This document shows, in pieces, positions 7,590-9,729 of a stretch of 9,729 nt of DNA. Position numbers and translations under genes: made by a program. The notes beneath the pieces are model-generated. The model saw only the letters and a program-made list of their open reading frames with translations, did no database searches and was not told the origin of the DNA. This stretch comes from Ardenticatenales bacterium. Its GTDB lineage: Bacteria > Chloroflexota > Anaerolineae > Promineifilales > UBA4811. Positions within the stretch are counted from its first letter, which is position 1, and each line of letters begins with the position of its first letter. The stretch spans positions 1-9,729 of the forward strand of contig DAOUVM010000060.1 of assembly GCA_030667645.1 (NCBI GenBank), given 5' to 3'.

Positions 7590-7659
7590 TTGGACAAGTC
7601 TATCATACCTCCAGGTGGCAAACAAGGCAGGAGGGCACCAGTTCTCAAATTCGACGTGG

Positions 7660-7692
7660 ACTGACGAATTCCGATGACGCCACTGATCGCAG
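7660..7692 (+). repeat. 33-base imperfect direct repeat, copy 1
   Basis: This copy begins ACTGACGAATT and ends ACTGATCGCAG. It matches copy 2 at 8036-8068 in 27 of 33 positions, same orientation, no gaps. Five of the six differences are transitions. The flanks are not clearly alike, so the pair looks like a conserved short element rather than a recent large duplication. Confidence 0.6.
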
Positions 7693-7936
7693 ACCGTGCC
7701 AGGGTGCGCAGGAAAGGTGAATCAAGTGCACTGGACCAAGCATGCCTGACCTGGACCGACAGGTACCGGATACAGCACAGCGTTGAGCGGCCACATGAGT
7801 GCCAGGTCGCTAATGAACATATGCCGAGAACATAGGAGAAAGATGACTGAATTGCACATGGCCTCCAACTGACAGACCTCTCCCACCAATCAATTGTTTC
7901 CATCACGCTGTTCTCCTGCGCAGCAAGTACACGGCC

Positions 7937-7958
7937 GCCTCGCGGCACGCGACGAGGC
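7937..7958 (-). promoter_or_regulatory. GC-rich hairpin in a predicted leader
   Basis: On the - strand GCCTCG is followed after ten bases by CGAGGC, a 6-base-pair stem (7937-7942 with 7953-7958). It would be transcribed within about 15 bases of the start expected from the -10 box at 7979-7984. No T run follows, so it is not an intrinsic terminator. It may stabilise or regulate a long leader that runs toward the deacetylase gene. Confidence 0.3.
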
Positions 7959-7978
7959 ACGGTAAAATGCCATCTCCT

Positions 7979-7987
7979 ATTATAGCA
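7979..7987 (-). promoter_or_regulatory. Extended -10 promoter element facing left
   Basis: Reading the - strand, TGC is followed directly by a perfect TATAAT, the TGnTATAAT form of an extended -10 that can work with a poor -35 box. No good -35 hexamer is seen at 17 bases. Transcription would start near 7972 and reach the deacetylase gene through a leader of roughly 420 bases. Confidence 0.45.
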
Positions 7988-8035
7988 CAAAGGTTCTGCA
8001 AAGTGCGGCGGCGACCCATCCACATGTAGAGGTCA

Positions 8036-8068
8036 ACTGGCGAATTGCAGTGGCGCCATTGATCGCAG
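8036..8068 (+). repeat. 33-base imperfect direct repeat, copy 2
   Basis: Second copy of the element at 7660-7692, starting 376 bases further on; it begins ACTGGCGAATT and ends ATTGATCGCAG. The inner part contains TGGCGCCA, a perfect 8-base palindrome that is degraded to TGACGCCA in copy 1. Confidence 0.6.
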
Positions 8069-8168
8069 CTCGCTCCATGACGCGCGCGGGATGTGCAAGA
8101 TTGAGGGTTGCTGCACTCGGTCAATGACACACGGGCCTCGGCTGGATGGCTGCTGTCCACCGGAAACC

Positions 8169-8182
8169 TGGCGATTTCGCCA
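8169..8182. promoter_or_regulatory. Inverted repeat TGGCGA-TT-TCGCCA
   Basis: Perfect 6-base arms around a 2-base centre. The compact symmetry suits a protein-binding site better than an RNA hairpin, since a 2-base loop is too tight. It lies about 50 bases left of the DnaA-box cluster. No known regulator consensus is recognised. Confidence 0.25.
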
Positions 8183-8233
8183 TGCTGGAGCCAGGGGCGT
8201 GAGCAACCCGACCAGGTAGGTAGGACAGCGGAT

Positions 8234-8283
8234 CTATCCACTATTTTTACTGGTTATCCACAGCCGGCGGCCAGTTATCCACA
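8234..8283 (+). promoter_or_regulatory. DnaA-box cluster
   Basis: Two perfect DnaA boxes TTATCCACA (8254-8262 and 8275-8283) and one 7-of-9 match CTATCCACT (8234-8242), all in the same orientation. Their starts are 20 and 21 bases apart, about two helical turns, so the boxes would face the same side of the DNA. Another 7-of-9 match, CCATCCACA, sits at 8016-8024. DnaA is the bacterial replication initiator and also a transcription regulator. The cluster ends 13 bases before a weak promoter for the HAD gene. An obvious AT-rich unwinding region is absent, and dnaA and dnaN are not in the window. Confidence 0.65.
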
Positions 8284-8296
8284 AATTACTAACGCC

Positions 8297-8325
8297 TTGC
8301 CCGAATTGCGCTTGTCTGTGACAAT
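8297..8325 (+). promoter_or_regulatory. Candidate weak sigma-70 promoter for the HAD-Sua5 pair
   Basis: TTGCCC (8297-8302) and GACAAT (8320-8325) are separated by 17 bases and each match the consensus in four of six positions. The -10 overlaps a small inverted repeat TTGTC-TGT-GACAA (8312-8324). The predicted leader is about 85-90 bases. The position just after the DnaA boxes would suit DnaA control. Confidence 0.3.
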
Positions 8326-8418
8326 TACCGTAGGGAGTCGCTCTGGGATGGCCGCGATAGAGTGGGTGTACTGGCGTGAGGCGCCAAGTGACAACCGACA
8401 GACCAGGAGGTTTAGAGG

Positions 8419-9255
8419 ATGCGCATACGCCTGATCGCCCTTGATCTTGATGGTACGCTGATGGAGCCGGGCGACACCGAGATTCACCCGATGGTGGGGA
8501 ATACCATTCGACGGGCAGTGCAGAGTGGTGTCACGGTCACGCTCGCTACCGGCCGTCCGTTTTCCTTCACCCAGCCGGTGGCGGCCGAACTGGGGCTGAC
8601 CGCCCCTCTCATCTGCTATCAGGGGGGCGTGATCCAGGAAGTCGACGGTCGGGTTCTGCACAACGTCACTTTTGGAGTTCGGACTCTCATCCCCGTACTT
8701 GAGCTGGCCCGCCAGCGCAACTGGCAGCACTATCTGGAAAGTGATGGTGCGCTCTACCTGATGGCGGGCCTCGATTATGACGAGGATCTCCTTTCCATAC
8801 ACTCTTTGCCCACCTATTGGATACCAGAGTCGGCAACTCTTGCGAGCGACCTGCCACCAACCAACCAGGTGGGGGTCTACGTGCCAGAGGGGGCGACGGA
8901 AACGCATGTCGTCGAGTTGCAGGAAGCCGCGGGCGCGACAGCAACCGTGTATCATACCCACTCCAAGTTCATCAACATCACTCCGGCCGGGGTCTCCAAA
9001 GCCAAAGCGTTAGCGTGGCTGGCGAGGAGCATGGATATCTCCCAGGCGGCCGTCATGGCTGTGGGAGATTCAGACAATGACGTCGGCATGGTGCGATGGG
9101 CTGGCCTGGGAGTGGCGATGGGCAATGCTCGACCCTCTGTCTTGGAGGTGGCCGACTGGATCGCGCCTCCAATAGGGGAAGCCGGGGTGGCGGTGGCACT
9201 GGAGCGATGGGTCCTCGGTCGTCAGAGACCGGCGGAGCGAATTGACAGTGGGTGA
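8419..9255 (+). CDS. Cof-type HAD-superfamily phosphatase (HAD-IIB)
   Basis: A 278-residue hydrolase starting at ATG 8419 with a strong AGGAGG (8405-8410) eight bases upstream. The four HAD motifs are in order: motif I DLDGTL with nucleophile Asp9 and acid/base Asp11; motif II TLATGR with Thr44; motif III Lys194 in GVSKAKAL; motif IV GDSDND (216-221), which binds magnesium. The large segment between motifs II and III (about 50-185) is the C2B cap that defines the Cof/YbiV-like group and sets substrate choice. Such enzymes dephosphorylate sugar phosphates, flavin precursors or other small metabolites in the cytoplasm; the substrate here is not predictable. The Sua5-family gene starts 10 bases downstream, so the two are very likely cotranscribed. 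Confidence 0.93.
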   Translation: MRIRLIALDLDGTLMEPGDTEIHPMVGNTIRRAVQSGVTVTLATGRPFSFTQPVAAELGLTAPLICYQGGVIQEVDGRVLHNVTFGVRTLIPVLELARQRNWQHYLESDGALYLMAGLDYDEDLLSIHSLPTYWIPESATLASDLPPTNQVGVYVPEGATETHVVELQEAAGATATVYHTHSKFINITPAGVSKAKALAWLARSMDISQAAVMAVGDSDNDVGMVRWAGLGVAMGNARPSVLEVADWIAPPIGEAGVAVALERWVLGRQRPAERIDSG

Positions 9256-9265
9256 TTGGCCGCCC

Positions 9266-9729
9266 ATGGAAACTACAATCCTGCCGGCTTGCGACCCGAC
9301 GGCCTTGGAACGGGCCTGCGCCCTGCTCCGTGCCGGGAAATTGGTCGCCTTTCCAACCGACACAGTGTATGGAGTGGGCGCTCGTTTATCGCTGGGTCCA
9401 GGTCAAGCGAAAGCCGTGGCCGAACTCTATTCTGTCAAGGGACGACCGGAGGGAAAGGGGATTCCCATATTGCTGGCATCCCTGGCCGACCTGCCGCTGG
9501 TGGTGGAGCACGTGAGCGAAACGGCGGCCCGGTTGGCGGCTGCTTTCTGGCCGGGTCCGCTGACGCTCGTGCTGCCCAAAGGGCCGGGGGTCCCGGCCGA
9601 GATTAGCAGAACCTCCACCGTCGCCGTCCGCGTCCCTGCACACCCGCTGGCCCGCGCCCTCATCGCTGCGGCCGGCGCTCCGCTAGCGGTCACGTCCGCC
9701 AATCGTTCGGGCGAACCTCCAACCACCGA
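9266..9729 (+). CDS. L-threonylcarbamoyladenylate synthase (Sua5/YrdC family), 3' end outside the window
   Basis: The frame from ATG 9266 stays open to the right edge, giving 154 residues. The YrdC fold is clear from AFPTDTVYGVGA (about 28-39), KGRPEGKG (58-65), FWPGPLTLVL, VAVRVPAHP and AVTSANRSGE. The Lys and Arg of KGR and the Ser and Asn of TSAN match the nucleotide-binding set of the family. The enzyme makes threonylcarbamoyl-AMP from threonine, bicarbonate and ATP, the first step of t6A modification at position 37 of ANN-decoding tRNAs; the transfer is done by TsaD with partners not seen here. Whether the protein is the short TsaC form or the long Sua5 form with an extra C-terminal domain cannot be told. 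GTG 9248, overlapping the HAD stop region and with GGAG ten bases upstream, is an alternative start adding six residues. Confidence 0.92.
   Translation, partial: METTILPACDPTALERACALLRAGKLVAFPTDTVYGVGARLSLGPGQAKAVAELYSVKGRPEGKGIPILLASLADLPLVVEHVSETAARLAAAFWPGPLTLVLPKGPGVPAEISRTSTVAVRVPAHPLARALIAAAGAPLAVTSANRSGEPPTT

Larger units (their letters stand above)
7552..8418. other. Long non-coding region between divergent genes
   Basis: 867 bases with no convincing protein gene on either strand; the longer open frames are rich in Cys, Trp, Ser and Arg and resemble no family I know. The region holds DnaA boxes, a 33-base direct repeat, a left-facing promoter with a leader hairpin and several short palindromes, each listed separately. 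Its length is out of line with the compact spacing elsewhere in the window, so it probably has a regulatory or replication-linked role. Confidence 0.6.

Noticed and set aside
7721..7858. 45-residue - strand small frame starting MCNSVIFLLC
   Set aside because: The GGAGG is only two bases from the ATG and there is no homology or conservation evidence.
7505..7903. Possible - strand gene from ATG 7903 with AGGAG nine bases upstream
   Set aside because: The product is rich in Trp, Cys, Ser and Arg, resembles nothing known to me, and runs into the deacetylase gene in another frame.
8234..8283. Firm call of a replication origin
   Set aside because: Only two perfect boxes are present, no AT-rich unwinding segment stands out, and no replication genes are nearby; kept as a DnaA-box cluster only.

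Overview
The window comes from a bacterial chromosome of moderately high GC, with tight operons, Shine-Dalgarno starts and no mobile-element, phage or CRISPR signatures. The protein styles (tandem GNAT protein, ECF sigma/anti-sigma pair feeding an ABC-2 exporter, LmbE-family deacetylase) would suit a Chloroflexota member such as an Anaerolineae or Caldilineae relative. That placement is an impression from gene content, not a demonstrated assignment.

Layout. 1-918 (+) is the 3' part of a tandem-GNAT acetyltransferase gene that begins before the window. 1089-4536 (+) is a compact operon of four genes: an ECF sigma factor, a membrane anti-sigma factor with a zinc-binding HxxxCxxC motif, an ABC ATPase and an ABC-2 permease. 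The joints are a 4-base overlap, a 3-base gap and a 2-base gap (or a 4-base overlap at the last joint). 4537-4878 is non-coding sequence between convergent transcription units. 4879-6495 (-) is a phosphoglycerate mutase of the cofactor-independent (GpmI) family. 6652-7551 (-) is a PIG-L/LmbE deacetylase. 7552-8418 is an unusually long non-coding stretch between divergent genes. 8419-9255 (+) is a Cof-type HAD phosphatase, followed after 10 bases by the start of a Sua5/YrdC-family tRNA t6A synthase that runs off the right edge.

The most striking observation is that the GpmI homologue is circularly permuted. The segment that is normally C-terminal (end of the transferase domain plus the metal-binding half of the phosphatase domain) comes first. 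A short Ala/Gly/Pro linker follows, then the segment that is normally N-terminal (DGWG, the NSE nucleophile motif and the first part of the transferase domain). All metal ligands and the nucleophilic serine can be seen in the new order, and the total length (538 residues) is close to a normal GpmI plus a linker. It therefore looks like an intact, rearranged enzyme rather than a broken gene.

The second point of interest is the 867-base gap at 7552-8418. It contains two perfect DnaA boxes and one near-match at 20-21 base spacing, a 33-base imperfect direct repeat, an extended -10 promoter facing left followed by a hairpin, and several short palindromes. Genes diverge from this gap. It could be a DnaA-controlled promoter or part of a replication origin; the sequence alone does not decide.
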